From assembly GCA_022827905.1 (NCBI GenBank), contig JAJEIQ010000073.1, forward strand, positions 1 through 64,000: a stretch of 64,000 nt of DNA, read 5' to 3'. This document shows positions 38,457 through 51,859 of this stretch, in pieces. Source of the DNA: Pseudomonadales bacterium. Its GTDB lineage: Bacteria; Pseudomonadota; Gammaproteobacteria; Pseudomonadales; Azotimanducaceae. Both the position numbers and the translations under genes were made by a program. The notes beneath the pieces were generated by a model. The model made no database searches. It saw only the letters and a program-made list of their open reading frames with translations, and was not told where the DNA came from. How positions within the stretch are numbered: position 1 is the first letter of the stretch; each line of letters begins with the position of its first letter.

Positions 38457-39785
38457 ATGCCCCCATGGGAGACGTGTCTGCAAAAGCTGCAAGAGCATAT
38501 TTCTGCCGACGCTTTTGACTCCACCATCAGACCACTCCAAGCCCAGCCGGTTCAAGGCGGGATCAAGCTGTACGCGCCCAACCGCTACATCCGTGACGCA
38601 GTCAAGCGGGAGTATCTGCCCCTCATCGTTGAATTCCTCGCCGAACTCGGCGGCGACAGCCTGATCCAGGACCTCGAAATCGAGGTTGGGAAGCCTTCGG
38701 AGGCCCGACCGAGGGGCCCCAAGCCGAGCCTTCAGGGCGGCAACGGCAAGAGCCGGGGACCGGGCGGGCTGGATCCGGCCTACACCTTCGAGAACTTCGT
38801 TGAAGGGGAGTCGAACCGGTTCGCCAAGGTCGCGGCGCAGCAGGTGGCGGACAATCCAGGCCGGAACAACAACCCGCTGCTGTTCCATGGCTCGGTCGGC
38901 CTCGGCAAGACCCATCTCATGCAGGCCATCGGCAATCTCATTCAAAGCCGCAACTCGGACGTGCGCATCGTGTACTGCCACTGCCAGGTGTTCCTGGAAA
39001 GCATGGTCGAGGCCGTTCGTTTGGGCGGCGGCGCCATGCAGCAGTTCGCGCGGCGCTACCAATCGGCCGATGCGCTGCTGGTTGACGACATTCAGTTCAT
39101 AGCTGGCGCAACCCAGACCCAAAAGGAATTTCTTAAGATATTCAACAGGTTGTGGGATGGTGGCCGGCAGATCGTGGTCACCTGCGACCGCTACCCCCGG
39201 TTCGTGAAGGGCCTTGAGGGCAGCCTGAAGTCGCGCCTGAGCGGCGGTCTCCACGTGCAGATCAAGCCACCCGGCAAGGCGATGCGGGTCGCCATCCTGA
39301 AGAGCAAGGCCGAAAGCCGCGGCGTGACCCTGAGCGAGGAGGTGGCGGGCTACATTGCGACGGTGGCCAACGCCAATGTGCGCGAGCTCGACGGCGCCCT
39401 GCAGAGCGTGATTGGCCAAGCGCATTTCATCGGTGACGATGTCACCTTGGAGTTGGCCCAGGATGCCTTGCGGCATCTGGTTGGCGGGCCGGGTCGGATC
39501 ATCAACATCGGCGAGATTCTGCGCACCGTGGCCGATCACTACGATGTCAAAGCCGCGGAAATCCTGTCCAAGCGACGCTACCGGCACTTGGTGCGGTCGC
39601 GCCATGTGGCCATGTATTTGGTCAAGGAACTAACCAATCGTTCCTATTCGGACATCGGCAAGGAGTTCGGCGGCAGCCACCACACCACGGTGAAGAGCGC
39701 CTGTGCCAAGATCGAGGGGCTCATCCAGACCGATCCGGAGCTCGACGAGGAAATCCGCAGCCTGGTCTCGGACCTAAAGAGATAA
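38457..39785 (+). CDS. dnaA: Chromosomal replication initiator DnaA
   Basis: YTFENFVEGESNRFA, GSVGLGKTHLMQAIGN, LLVDDIQFIAG, GKEFGGSHHTTVKSACAKIE. Confidence 0.97.
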   Translation: MPPWETCLQKLQEHISADAFDSTIRPLQAQPVQGGIKLYAPNRYIRDAVKREYLPLIVEFLAELGGDSLIQDLEIEVGKPSEARPRGPKPSLQGGNGKSRGPGGLDPAYTFENFVEGESNRFAKVAAQQVADNPGRNNNPLLFHGSVGLGKTHLMQAIGNLIQSRNSDVRIVYCHCQVFLESMVEAVRLGGGAMQQFARRYQSADALLVDDIQFIAGATQTQKEFLKIFNRLWDGGRQIVVTCDRYPRFVKGLEGSLKSRLSGGLHVQIKPPGKAMRVAILKSKAESRGVTLSEEVAGYIATVANANVRELDGALQSVIGQAHFIGDDVTLELAQDALRHLVGGPGRIINIGEILRTVADHYDVKAAEILSKRRYRHLVRSRHVAMYLVKELTNRSYSDIGKEFGGSHHTTVKSACAKIEGLIQTDPELDEEIRSLVSDLKR

Positions 39786-39794
39786 GATCGACCC

Positions 39795-40901
39795 ATGAAA
39801 TTTGAAATTGACCGTGAGGCCTTGCTGCGGCCGCTGCAGCTCATTGCGGGGGTCGTCGAGCGGCGCCAGACCATGCCCATACTGTCCAATGCCTGCGTCC
39901 GCGCAAGCGAGGATGGTGGCCTGACGATCGCGGGCACCGACCTGAGCATGGAACTCGTGGCGCACGTCGAATCGGTCGATGTTGCGGTCGGCGGAGAGAT
40001 CACCACCTCGGCGCACAAGCTGGCTGACATTTGGCGGTCGTTGCCGGAGAACGCCAAGATCAGCTTCGAAACCGATGGAGAGCAGGCGGTGATGCGTTCC
40101 GGGCGCAGCCGCTTCACCTTGGCGACGCTGCCGGTGGATGACTACCCCTCCGGTGACGAGGCCGCCGGAAAGGTGGAGTTCACCTTGACCACGGAGGAGG
40201 CCTGCGAGCTGATCGACCGGGTGAGCTTCGCCATGGCGCAGCAGGATGTGCGGTACTTTCTCAACGGCATGCTGCTCGAAGTGACCAGTGAGCATGTGCG
40301 CTCGGTTTCCACCGATGGCCATCGTCTGGCCCAATGCACCTTGGACAAGGGCGTCGAAGGGACGGAGCGCCACCAGGCCATCGTGCCCCGAAAGACCGTT
40401 GTCGAGCTGCGCCGGCTGCTCGACGGCGACGACGGCGAGGCGCGGTTCTCGCTGAGCGAAAACCAGATTCGCGTGGCCCGCGGCGCCTTCAGCCTGACTG
40501 GAAAGCTGATCGACGGCCGGTTCCCCGACTATGAGCGGGTCATTCCCCGGGATCCCGCATTGTCCTTATCCGGGGACAAGAGCACCCTCAACCAAGCCCT
40601 GCAACGGGCGCGCATCCTGACCAACGAGAAGTTTCCGGGCGTCAAGCTGATGATCGAGGGCGAGCAGATGACCATCGTGGCCAACAATCCAGAGCAGGAA
40701 GAGGCGCGCGAAGAGGTGCCCGTTGCCTATGAGGGCGACAACATGCAGTTGGGATTCAACGTGGGTTATCTGCAGGATGTGTTGCGGGCGGTGGGGTCGG
40801 AGACCATCCGCATCAGCATGGCGGAACCGGGCAGCAGCGCCCTCATGGAGGGTGAGGGCGACGAAAGCGCGGTTTATGTTGTCATGCCCATGAAGATCTA
40901 G
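39795..40901 (+). CDS. dnaN: DNA polymerase III beta subunit
   Basis: MKFEIDREALLRPLQLIAGVVERRQTMPILSN...; ends YVVMPMKI. Confidence 0.97.
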   Translation: MKFEIDREALLRPLQLIAGVVERRQTMPILSNACVRASEDGGLTIAGTDLSMELVAHVESVDVAVGGEITTSAHKLADIWRSLPENAKISFETDGEQAVMRSGRSRFTLATLPVDDYPSGDEAAGKVEFTLTTEEACELIDRVSFAMAQQDVRYFLNGMLLEVTSEHVRSVSTDGHRLAQCTLDKGVEGTERHQAIVPRKTVVELRRLLDGDDGEARFSLSENQIRVARGAFSLTGKLIDGRFPDYERVIPRDPALSLSGDKSTLNQALQRARILTNEKFPGVKLMIEGEQMTIVANNPEQEEAREEVPVAYEGDNMQLGFNVGYLQDVLRAVGSETIRISMAEPGSSALMEGEGDESAVYVVMPMKI

Positions 40902-40930
40902 CCTCCATCTCCTACGTTTAGGTTCTCCAT

Positions 40931-42010
40931 GTGGTGATGCGCCGTTTGGAGATTGACCATCTCCGCAACCTGACCGCCGCTCGCCTACAGCTTGGTCCCC
41001 ACTTCAACTGTCTTGTCGGTCCCAACGGGGCCGGAAAGACCTCGGTGCTGGAAGCCGCCTACCTGCTCACCCGGGGACGTTCCTTCCGCGGCCATGCCGT
41101 CGGGCCGGTCATCGCCGACGGGCAGGACGGATTGGTGGTTCGGGCGGAGTTGGACGCCGGGCGCAGCCTCGGCATTGCGCGCCCGCGCCGGGGCAAGACC
41201 GTCTTGCACATCGACCAGCAGCCGACACGGCGGTTGTCGGAGGCGGCGGCCCTGCTGCCCCTGCACCTTTTGCTTCCCAACGTCAGCGAGCTGGTGTTCG
41301 GAGCGCCCGGCGAGCGTCGGCGCTACCTGGATGGCGGATTGTTTCACGTGGAACCCGCCTATCTCATGGCCTTGAAGGACTTTCAGGGCGCCAATCGGCA
41401 GCGCAACGCGCTCTTGAGAACCTGGGGGTCCCAGGGCTCGGAACAACTGTTGGACGTCTGGACGGAGGCCTTTTGTCTTCATGCCGACAGGGTGCATGGG
41501 TTTCGGATCGACTACGTCGAAGAACTGAAGCCCTGGGTGGCCGCCATTCTGGAGGAACTCGAGGTGCCTTTCGAGGTGGAACTGGGTTATCGGAACGGTT
41601 GGGGGGATGAGCCCCTGGATAAATTGTTGGGCGATACGCTGGCTAAAGATGTAAAATCCGGTACCACCAACGCCGGTCCCCATCGAGCAGACCTATCACT
41701 TGGCATTTCCGGGGCTTCAGCACGCAACAAACTGTCCAGAGGCCAGGGAAAACTGGTGGCAACGGCGTTGATTTTGGCTCAGGCGAGGCATCTGCAGGCG
41801 CAGACCCAACGCCGGAGCCTGTTTCTGATCGATGAGTTGGGGGCGGAGATGGATAGCGCCCACCTGGCCCGGTTGGTGGCGGTTCTTGACGCGGCCACCT
41901 GCCAAGTGATCGCCACCTCAACGCGGCTGCCGGGAGAGGAGTTTGAGAAGTTGGCCTCCGACGGCGGTTTGGCCTTGTTTCACGTGGAACAAGGCCAGGT
42001 AAGTTCCTGA
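40931..42010 (+). CDS. recF: DNA replication/repair protein RecF
   Basis: LVGPNGAGKTSVLEAAYLLTRGRSFRG, LSRGQGKLVATALILAQA, FLIDELGAEMDSAH. Confidence 0.95.
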   Translation: MVMRRLEIDHLRNLTAARLQLGPHFNCLVGPNGAGKTSVLEAAYLLTRGRSFRGHAVGPVIADGQDGLVVRAELDAGRSLGIARPRRGKTVLHIDQQPTRRLSEAAALLPLHLLLPNVSELVFGAPGERRRYLDGGLFHVEPAYLMALKDFQGANRQRNALLRTWGSQGSEQLLDVWTEAFCLHADRVHGFRIDYVEELKPWVAAILEELEVPFEVELGYRNGWGDEPLDKLLGDTLAKDVKSGTTNAGPHRADLSLGISGASARNKLSRGQGKLVATALILAQARHLQAQTQRRSLFLIDELGAEMDSAHLARLVAVLDAATCQVIATSTRLPGEEFEKLASDGGLALFHVEQGQVSS

Positions 42011-42018
42011 ACGGGTGA

Positions 42019-45139
<3,121 letters not shown>

Positions 45140-45191
45140 GTGCTTTCGAGCTAGAATGCCTTGAGGAATCGGGCGCGGAACATAGGCCATC

Positions 45192-45770
45192 GTGGATTCA
45201 GGGTCAAAGGGCCAGCGTTGTGGCTGGTGCGGTACGGAGCCGCTGCTCATTCAATACCACGATGAGGAGTGGGGGGTGCCGGAGCGCGCCGAGCAACCTC
45301 TGTTCGAGCGCCTCATCCTGGAAGGGATGCAGGCCGGCCTGTCTTGGCTGACGGTGCTGAAGAAGCGTGAGCACATGCGCAAGGCCTTTTTTGGCTTCGA
45401 TGTTGAGGCCTTGGCGGCGGCGGACTCGCGCGTCATGGCGGGCTGGCTTGGCGATCCGGGCCTGATCCGCAATCGGGCCAAGCTCGCCTCGGTGGTCAGC
45501 AATGCCCAGGCCACCCTGGCCTTGCCGCATTCGCTCTCCGAACAGGTCTGGTTCTTTGTCGATGGCGTGCCGACACAGAATCAATGGCGCCACCTCAGCG
45601 AGGTTCCGAGCCAGACCGATGCCTCCGTGGCGATGTCCAAGTCATTGAAAAAACTAGGCTTTCGCTTTGTGGGCCCGGTGATTTGCTACGCCTTCATGCA
45701 GAGCGCGGGGTTGGTCAACGATCACTTGGTGGATTGCCCGGCCTACTCAAAATGCGCCGCGCTGGCGTGA
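45192..45770 (+). CDS. tag: DNA-3-methyladenine glycosylase I
   Basis: CGWCGTEPLLIQYHDEEWGVPERAEQPLFERLILEGMQAGLSWLTVLKKRE; LGFRFVGPVICYAFMQSAGLVNDH. Confidence 0.95.
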   Translation: MDSGSKGQRCGWCGTEPLLIQYHDEEWGVPERAEQPLFERLILEGMQAGLSWLTVLKKREHMRKAFFGFDVEALAAADSRVMAGWLGDPGLIRNRAKLASVVSNAQATLALPHSLSEQVWFFVDGVPTQNQWRHLSEVPSQTDASVAMSKSLKKLGFRFVGPVICYAFMQSAGLVNDHLVDCPAYSKCAALA

Positions 45771-45801
45771 TCAGGTGGCTGTTCCCCGGACTGTTGCGAT
45801 T

Positions 45802-45820
45802 CGAGGGCAGGATGCCCTCG
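45802..45820. repeat. Single GAGGGC palindromic repeat between tag and the LpxL-family gene
   Basis: CGAGGGCAGGATGCCCTCG. Confidence 0.88.
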
Positions 45821-45840
45821 CTCCGGTGCGCGGCGTTGGC

Positions 45841-46725
45841 GTGATCGGGCGACTGTTCGCGGGGCTGTTGCGGGTCTTTGCCATCCTGCCCCTGCGGTTG
45901 GGATGGTTCCTGGCGGATGGGCTGGGGGCAGCGGCCTGGGCCTTGAAGACCGATGCGGCCCGCGTCACCGCCATTAATCTGGCCAAGTGCTTTCCGGAGC
46001 TGGACTCACGCGAACGCGCCGCGCTCGCCCGCTGCAGCCTGGGCCACACTTGGCGGCTGCTGATCGAGGCGGGGCCGCTGACCTACTGGAGCGCTGCTCG
46101 GCTCGGCAAGCTGCTGGTTGAGGAATCGGGCCGGTCCTTGGTCACCGAACCGCTGGAGCAGGGCCGTGGCCTGTTGATGCTCGTGCCCCACTATGGCAAT
46201 TGGGAGTACCTCTGCTATGTGCTGGGGGGCCTAGGCTTCGTCGCCCTCTACGACCCGCCTCGTGTGGCGGGCTTGGAGCCGTTGCTGCTGCGCTCCCGCC
46301 AGCGTTTCGGCGCCACCCTGGTGCCCGGCACGCCCCAGGGGCTGCGCACCGCCTACCGGACGCTCAAGGCGGGCGGCTTTGCAGCCGTCCTGCCCGACCA
46401 AGTGCCCGCCCAAGGGGGCGTCCATGCCCCGTTCTTCGGCCATCCGGCGCTGACCATGACGCTGGCCCAGCGTTTGGCGGAAAAGAGCGGCGCCCCGGTG
46501 CTCATTGGCACCGCCCGCCGGGTCAGGAACGGCTTCGCTGCCGAATACACCCCCTTCCCAACGGATTTCGATCTGAGCGATCCCGTGGTCTTCGCAACCG
46601 CCCTCAACCGCTCAATCGAGGCCCTAGTGGCCGATGATCCCGCCCAGTACCAATGGGAGTACAAGCGCTTCAAGAAGCCCCCGCCCGGCAGCCCCGATCC
46701 GTACCCCAAACAAAGAGCGCGCTAA
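45841..46725 (+). CDS. Lysophospholipid/lipid A acyltransferase (LpxL/HtrB family)
   Basis: LMLVPHYGNWEYL, VLPDQVPAQGGVHAPFFGHPALTMTLAQRLA, QYQWEYKRFKKPP; GTG start chosen because the upstream ORF is repeat DNA. Confidence 0.88.
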   Translation: MIGRLFAGLLRVFAILPLRLGWFLADGLGAAAWALKTDAARVTAINLAKCFPELDSRERAALARCSLGHTWRLLIEAGPLTYWSAARLGKLLVEESGRSLVTEPLEQGRGLLMLVPHYGNWEYLCYVLGGLGFVALYDPPRVAGLEPLLLRSRQRFGATLVPGTPQGLRTAYRTLKAGGFAAVLPDQVPAQGGVHAPFFGHPALTMTLAQRLAEKSGAPVLIGTARRVRNGFAAEYTPFPTDFDLSDPVVFATALNRSIEALVADDPAQYQWEYKRFKKPPPGSPDPYPKQRAR

Positions 46726-46753
46726 GCCTGGCCGAGCGGCGGTTCGCGGCGCG

Positions 46754-48199
46754 TTAGCGGCGCCAGAAGGAGCGGGTGAAAATCACCAGCAGGGTGAAGA
46801 TCTCCAAGCGCCCGAGCACCATCGCCGACATCAACAGCCAAGCGACCGTATCAGGCAGATCGGCGTAGTTGGCTGCCACGTCCCCCAAGCCGGGGCCGAG
46901 GTTGTTCAGGCAGGCGCCCACCGCGGAGAAGGCGGTGAGGAAGTCGAAGTCCCCCGCCGCCATGACCAAGCACACCAGGATGACGAAGATCATGATGTAG
47001 GCCATGAAGAAGCTCCAGACGGCGTCGGCCACCCGGCGCGGCACCTGTTCGCCTGCCAGCTTCAAGGGAAAAACGCCCAGCGGGTGAATAAGGCGGCGCA
47101 CTTCGCGAACGCACTGCCGGTAGATCAGCAGCACCCGGATCATCTTCAGGCCGCCGGCGGTGGAGCCGGCGCAGCCCCCGGCAAAGGCGGCGAGCATCAG
47201 CAGGACCGGCGTCACCGAGGGCCAAAGGCTGAAGTTGGTGGTGGTGAAGCCGGTGGTCGTGGTGATCGAGACGGCCTGGAAGAGGCCGTCCCGGAAGGGG
47301 CTGTCGGTCACCTGCGGCTCGCGGCCGAGCAGATACCCGGTGACGAGCGACATGCCGGCAAGTACACCCAAGTAGAGGCGCACCTCCCGGTCGCGGCTGT
47401 AGCCCGCGAGGGTGCGGCGGCTCCAGGCGGTGAAGTGCAAGGCGAAGTTGATGCCGGAAAACACCATGAAGGCAATGGCCACGCCTTCGATGGCGGCACT
47501 GCCGAAGTGGCCGATGCTGGCGTCGTGGGTCGAGAAGCCACCGATCGCCACCGTCGAGAAGCTGTGGCAGATGGCGTCGAACAGGCTCATCCCGGCAACC
47601 CAGTAGGCGAAAGCGCAGGCGGTGGTCAACCCAAGATACAGAAGCCAGAGCGCCTTGGCGGTTTGGGTGATGCGGGGCGTCAGCTTGTTGTCCTTGACCG
47701 GCCCCGGCGACTCCGCCCGGTAGAGCTGCATGCCGCCGACCCCAAGCATCGGCAGAATGGCCACCGCCAGCACGATGATGCCCATGCCGCCGACCCATTG
47801 CAGGAACTGGCGGTAGAAGAGAATCGACTTCGGCAGTGCATCCAAGCCGGTCAGCACGGTGGCCCCGGTGGTGGTGATCCCGGACAGCGACTCGAAGGCC
47901 GCCCCGGTGAAGCTGAGCTGGGTGCTGGCGTCGAGCATGAAGGGAACCGCACCGCACAGCCCAAGGCCGACGTAGGCCAGCGCGGTGATCAGGAAGCCAT
48001 CGCCCTCCCTGGGGTCGATCCGCCCGCGCCCGCAAATCCACAGGGCGATGCCGAACGCCAGGGTGATGCCGAAGGCGGTCGCAAAGGTGCGCACCGTGGC
48101 CTCGCCATAGATCCAGGCGACGACGGCGGGCACCAGCATGGCGGGGCTGAACAAGACCAGCAGGGCGCCCGTGGTGCGCAAGATGATGGGCAATCGCAT
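46754..48199 (-). CDS. trkH: Trk potassium uptake channel TrkH
   Basis: ESLSGITTTGATVLTGLDALPKSILFYRQFLQWVGGMGIIVLAVAILP; GGCAGSTAGGLKMIRVLL. Confidence 0.95.
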   Translation of the reverse strand: MRLPIILRTTGALLVLFSPAMLVPAVVAWIYGEATVRTFATAFGITLAFGIALWICGRGRIDPREGDGFLITALAYVGLGLCGAVPFMLDASTQLSFTGAAFESLSGITTTGATVLTGLDALPKSILFYRQFLQWVGGMGIIVLAVAILPMLGVGGMQLYRAESPGPVKDNKLTPRITQTAKALWLLYLGLTTACAFAYWVAGMSLFDAICHSFSTVAIGGFSTHDASIGHFGSAAIEGVAIAFMVFSGINFALHFTAWSRRTLAGYSRDREVRLYLGVLAGMSLVTGYLLGREPQVTDSPFRDGLFQAVSITTTTGFTTTNFSLWPSVTPVLLMLAAFAGGCAGSTAGGLKMIRVLLIYRQCVREVRRLIHPLGVFPLKLAGEQVPRRVADAVWSFFMAYIMIFVILVCLVMAAGDFDFLTAFSAVGACLNNLGPGLGDVAANYADLPDTVAWLLMSAMVLGRLEIFTLLVIFTRSFWRR

Positions 48200-48268
48200 G
48201 TTGGTGTCAGGACCCCGGGTTCTGTTGGCTTGACGGCTTCGGTGGGCAGACGGGGCTCAAGCGGCCGC

Positions 48269-49639
48269 TTAGAAGAACGTGAAGCCGACTTGGAACAGGC
48301 GCTCCACCTCGGAGACGTACTTCTTGTCGGTCAGGAACAGGATCAGGTGGTCATCCGGCTCAATGACCTCGTTCTCGTAGGCCACCACGACCGTCTCGCC
48401 GCGCACGATGGCGCCGACGGTGACGCCCTTGGGCAGCTTGATGGCCTTCACCGGACGGCCGATGATGCGGGAGGTCTTGGCATCGCCCCGGGCCACGGCC
48501 TCCATGGCTTCCGCCGCGCCCCGCCGCAGGCTGTGCACCCGTGCCACGTCGCCCCGGCGCACATGGGTCAAAAGGCTGGAGGTGGTGGACTGCTGCGGCG
48601 AAATGGCCACGTCGATTTCGCTGGTGCGCATGAGGTCCGCGTAGGCCGGCTTGCTGATCAGGGTCATCACCCGGCGCACCCCGTAGCGCTTGGCCATCAG
48701 CGAGGACATGATGTTGACTTCATCGTCGTTGGTCAGCGCGCAGAACACGTCGCAGTTGTTGGTGGCATCGCGCAGTTGGTCGGGGTTGGTGGCGTCGCCC
48801 TGGATCACCACCGTGTCCTTGAGGGTGGTGGCCAGCCGTTCGGCGCGGTCCGGGTCGAATTCGATGAGCTTGACGTTGAAGTAGCGCTCGATGGTGGCGG
48901 CGAGCCGGGCGCCGACGTTGCCGCCACCGGCTATGGTCACGCGCTTGAAGGCCCGCTCCACATCGCGCAGTTCAGCCATCACGGAATTGATCTGGCCCGC
49001 CGCAACGATGAAGAAAACCTCATCGTCCGCTTCAATTGAAGTGGATCCGGTCGGCAGGATGGGCTCCATGCCGCGGAAGATGGCCGCCACCCGGGTGTTG
49101 ACGTTGGGCAGCCGCTTGCGCACGTCGCGCAGCTCCTGGCCGACCAAGGGGCTTCCGGCATAGGCGCGCACGGCCACCAACTGCACCCGGCCCTCGGCGA
49201 AGTCGAGAACCTGCAGGGCGCCGGGGTTTTCGAGGAGCAGCCGGACGTGGTCGGTGACCACCTGCTCCGGGTTGATGAACACATCCACCGGCATATGCTC
49301 GTCGGCGAACAGCGACTTCTCGTTGACGTAGGCGGCGGAGCGCACCCGGGCGATCTTGCGCGGCGTGCGGAACATGGAGTACGACACTTGGCAGGCCACC
49401 ATGTTGACCTCATCGCTGCCGGTCACCGCGATCAGCATGTCGGCATCCTCGGCCCCCGCCTCGCGCAGCACGTGGGGATGGGAGGCCCAGCCCGCGACGG
49501 TGCGGATGTCGAGGCGGCTGCGCAGCTCCCGCAGGCGCACTTCGTCGAGATCGACCAGGGTGATGTCCAGGGTTTCGCTGGCCAGATGGGTGGCCAAGGT
49601 GCCGCCCACCTGCCCCGCGCCGAGGATGAGAATCTTCAT
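48269..49639 (-). CDS. trkA: Trk system potassium transport protein TrkA
   Basis: MKILILGAGQVGGTLATHLA; second RCK TIAGGGNVGARLAATIE. Confidence 0.96.
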   Translation of the reverse strand: MKILILGAGQVGGTLATHLASETLDITLVDLDEVRLRELRSRLDIRTVAGWASHPHVLREAGAEDADMLIAVTGSDEVNMVACQVSYSMFRTPRKIARVRSAAYVNEKSLFADEHMPVDVFINPEQVVTDHVRLLLENPGALQVLDFAEGRVQLVAVRAYAGSPLVGQELRDVRKRLPNVNTRVAAIFRGMEPILPTGSTSIEADDEVFFIVAAGQINSVMAELRDVERAFKRVTIAGGGNVGARLAATIERYFNVKLIEFDPDRAERLATTLKDTVVIQGDATNPDQLRDATNNCDVFCALTNDDEVNIMSSLMAKRYGVRRVMTLISKPAYADLMRTSEIDVAISPQQSTTSSLLTHVRRGDVARVHSLRRGAAEAMEAVARGDAKTSRIIGRPVKAIKLPKGVTVGAIVRGETVVVAYENEVIEPDDHLILFLTDKKYVSEVERLFQVGFTFF

Positions 49640-50901
49640 GGCTGCTTGTCGATCCGGGCGAGGTAGAAGCCGTCCGTGGCCGGTTCGGTGGGCAGCATCT
49701 GCCAGCCGTGCCGGGTTGCCGTTCCGGTAGGCAGTTCGACGCCGACCGCGCGGGCGTCTGCGTGGGCCTTAAGAAAGGACTCGACCACCTGATCGTTCTC
49801 CTCGGCAAGTATCGAGCATGTGCAGTACAGCAGGGTACATCCGGGGCGCACCGTGCGCCACAGGTTCCGCAGCAGCGCGCCTTGAAGCTGGCTCGCCCCG
49901 AGCACCTGCTGCGGCGTTCGGGTGACCTTGATGTCGGGATGGCGGCGCAGGGTGCCGGAACCGGAGCAGGGTGCGTCGATGAGCACGCAGTCGAAGGGCT
50001 CGCCATCCCACCAAGCCAATCCGCAGGCGTCGCCGTCGCTGGCGCGAAAGCCCTCGTGGCCGAGCCGTTGGGCCGCTTCGGTGAGGGTTTGCAGGCGCGT
50101 TGGCGCGTTGTCCAGGGCGGTCACATCGAGCTCCAAGCCTGATTCGAGCAGGTGGAACAGCTTGCCGCCGGGCGCCGCGCAAGCGTCGAGCACCCGGCTG
50201 CCGTCGCGCAATTGTTTGGCCATGAAGCTGCCGACGAGCTGTGCGCCAACATCCTGCACAGCCACGATGCCGTCCTGGAAGCCGGGCAGGGTGGCCGATG
50301 GCTGCGGTTTGCGCAGCAGTATGGACTCCGGCAGCCAGGCGTCGTCGAAGGCGATGTCCGCTCGTTTGAGCAAAGCGCGGTAGTCGGCCGGCTCGATCTT
50401 GCGGCGGTTGATGCGCAGCCCCATCGGCGCCCGCTGGTTGTTGGCCCGCAGCAGCGCCGGGGCCTGGTCCCCATACTGCGCCTCGATCCTGTCTTGCAGC
50501 CACGGTGGGTGGTCGCTGGCATCGCCGGCCGGTCGCACGGGCAGCTTGCGCAGCACCGCGTTGACCAGCGCCGCCGCCCAGGGCTTGCCCAGCGCCCGGA
50601 CCGCGGAAACGGTCTCGTTAATGGCCGCATGGATTGGCACGCGCATCCTCTGGAGTTGGTAAGCGCCCACTAACAACAGGCAGAAAAGGTCCAGGTCCTT
50701 AGCTCGCAAGGGCCTTGCCAGCCGCGCCTCAACCGCCTCGGTAAGCGAGAAGTGGTGCCGCAGGCACCCGTAGGTCAACTCCAGGCACAGCGGACTCGTT
50801 TCCCGCCGAATGACATTGTCGAGACTGTCGCCCCGGCCAACAATGCGGGCCAAATGACGAGCGGCGCGGGCCCGGTCCGAATGGCGTAAGGAACCGGGCA
50901 C
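49636..50901 (-). CDS. rsmB: 16S rRNA (cytosine(967)-C(5))-methyltransferase RsmB
   Basis: VLDACAAPGGKLFHLLE, VLIDAPCSGSGTLRRHPDIK; NusB-like N-terminus. Confidence 0.93.
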   Translation of the reverse strand: MPGSLRHSDRARAARHLARIVGRGDSLDNVIRRETSPLCLELTYGCLRHHFSLTEAVEARLARPLRAKDLDLFCLLLVGAYQLQRMRVPIHAAINETVSAVRALGKPWAAALVNAVLRKLPVRPAGDASDHPPWLQDRIEAQYGDQAPALLRANNQRAPMGLRINRRKIEPADYRALLKRADIAFDDAWLPESILLRKPQPSATLPGFQDGIVAVQDVGAQLVGSFMAKQLRDGSRVLDACAAPGGKLFHLLESGLELDVTALDNAPTRLQTLTEAAQRLGHEGFRASDGDACGLAWWDGEPFDCVLIDAPCSGSGTLRRHPDIKVTRTPQQVLGASQLQGALLRNLWRTVRPGCTLLYCTCSILAEENDQVVESFLKAHADARAVGVELPTGTATRHGWQMLPTEPATDGFYLARIDKQP

Positions 50902-50905
50902 GATC

Positions 50906-51853
50906 TCAGCCGGTCGAAGGGCGCTTGAACTGGTTGCCCTTCCTGAACAGGTCGCTGAAGCCGTTGATGGCTTCGGCGACGCCGAGGGCGGTGCCCTTGC
51001 CGCGATCGAGGCGCAGTTGCTTGATTTTGAGTGCGCCGGTGCCGCAGGCGGCGACCAGGCCTTGCCGGTTGGCCGTGACGATTTCGCCGGGCTCGCCTTG
51101 CGCCGATTCGCTTAGGGCTTCCCCGGCCAGCAGTTGCACGCGGGCACCGCCGAGGTCGCTGTGGACCGGCAGGCGGTAGGCCAAGGCGCGGATGTTGCGT
51201 TCGAGTTGGGCGGCGGGTCCGGCCCAGTCGGCGAGGGCGTCCTCGGGGCTGAGCTTGCGGGCGTAAGTTGCTGGGCCGGTTTGCGGCTCCGGCCGCATGG
51301 CGGGCAGATCGGACAGTACGTCGCAGAGCAGGCGGGCGCCGAGGTCAGCGATGGCGCCGCTCAAGCTCTCGCCGGTGCTGTCCGGGCCGATGGGGAGCGG
51401 CGCCTGGGCGATGATTGGCCCGGTGTCGAGGCCCGTGTCAACTTGCATGATGGTGGCGCCGGTTTGCCGATCACCCGCCATCAGGGCGCGCTCGATGGGC
51501 GCTGCGCCGCGCCAACGGGGCAGCAAGGAGGCGTGCAGGTTGATGCAGCCGTGGCGGGGCAGGTCCAGGAACCGTTCCGCCAAGATCAGGCCGTAGGCGG
51601 CCACCACCACGACGTCCAGCCGCTGTCCTTCGATGGCGGACAGCGCCTCATCGTTATTGGCGGGCGTCTCCACCGGGATGCCCGCTTCGGCCGCCAACTG
51701 CCTGACGGGGCTCGGCCGGCGCTTGCGGCCGCGCCCGCGGCGCTGGTCGGGGCCGGTCAGCACCAAGCAAGGGCGAAAACCGCCCTGCAGCAGGCCGGCC
51801 AGGGCGCGGGCGGTGAACTCCGGCGTGCCGGCGAAAGCGAAGCGCGGGGTCAT
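50906..51853 (-). CDS. fmt: Methionyl-tRNA formyltransferase
   Basis: RFAFAGTPEFTARAL, HGCINLHASLLPRWRGAAPIERALMAGDRQTGATIMQVDTGLDTGPI. Confidence 0.96.
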   Translation of the reverse strand: MTPRFAFAGTPEFTARALAGLLQGGFRPCLVLTGPDQRRGRGRKRRPSPVRQLAAEAGIPVETPANNDEALSAIEGQRLDVVVVAAYGLILAERFLDLPRHGCINLHASLLPRWRGAAPIERALMAGDRQTGATIMQVDTGLDTGPIIAQAPLPIGPDSTGESLSGAIADLGARLLCDVLSDLPAMRPEPQTGPATYARKLSPEDALADWAGPAAQLERNIRALAYRLPVHSDLGGARVQLLAGEALSESAQGEPGEIVTANRQGLVAACGTGALKIKQLRLDRGKGTALGVAEAINGFSDLFRKGNQFKRPSTG

Positions 51854-51859
51854 GGGCGG

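Noticed and set aside
46634-49039. 801-aa plus-strand ORF
   Set aside because: Antisense shadow of trkH/trkA; Arg/Gly/His-rich high-GC translation without recognisable domains.
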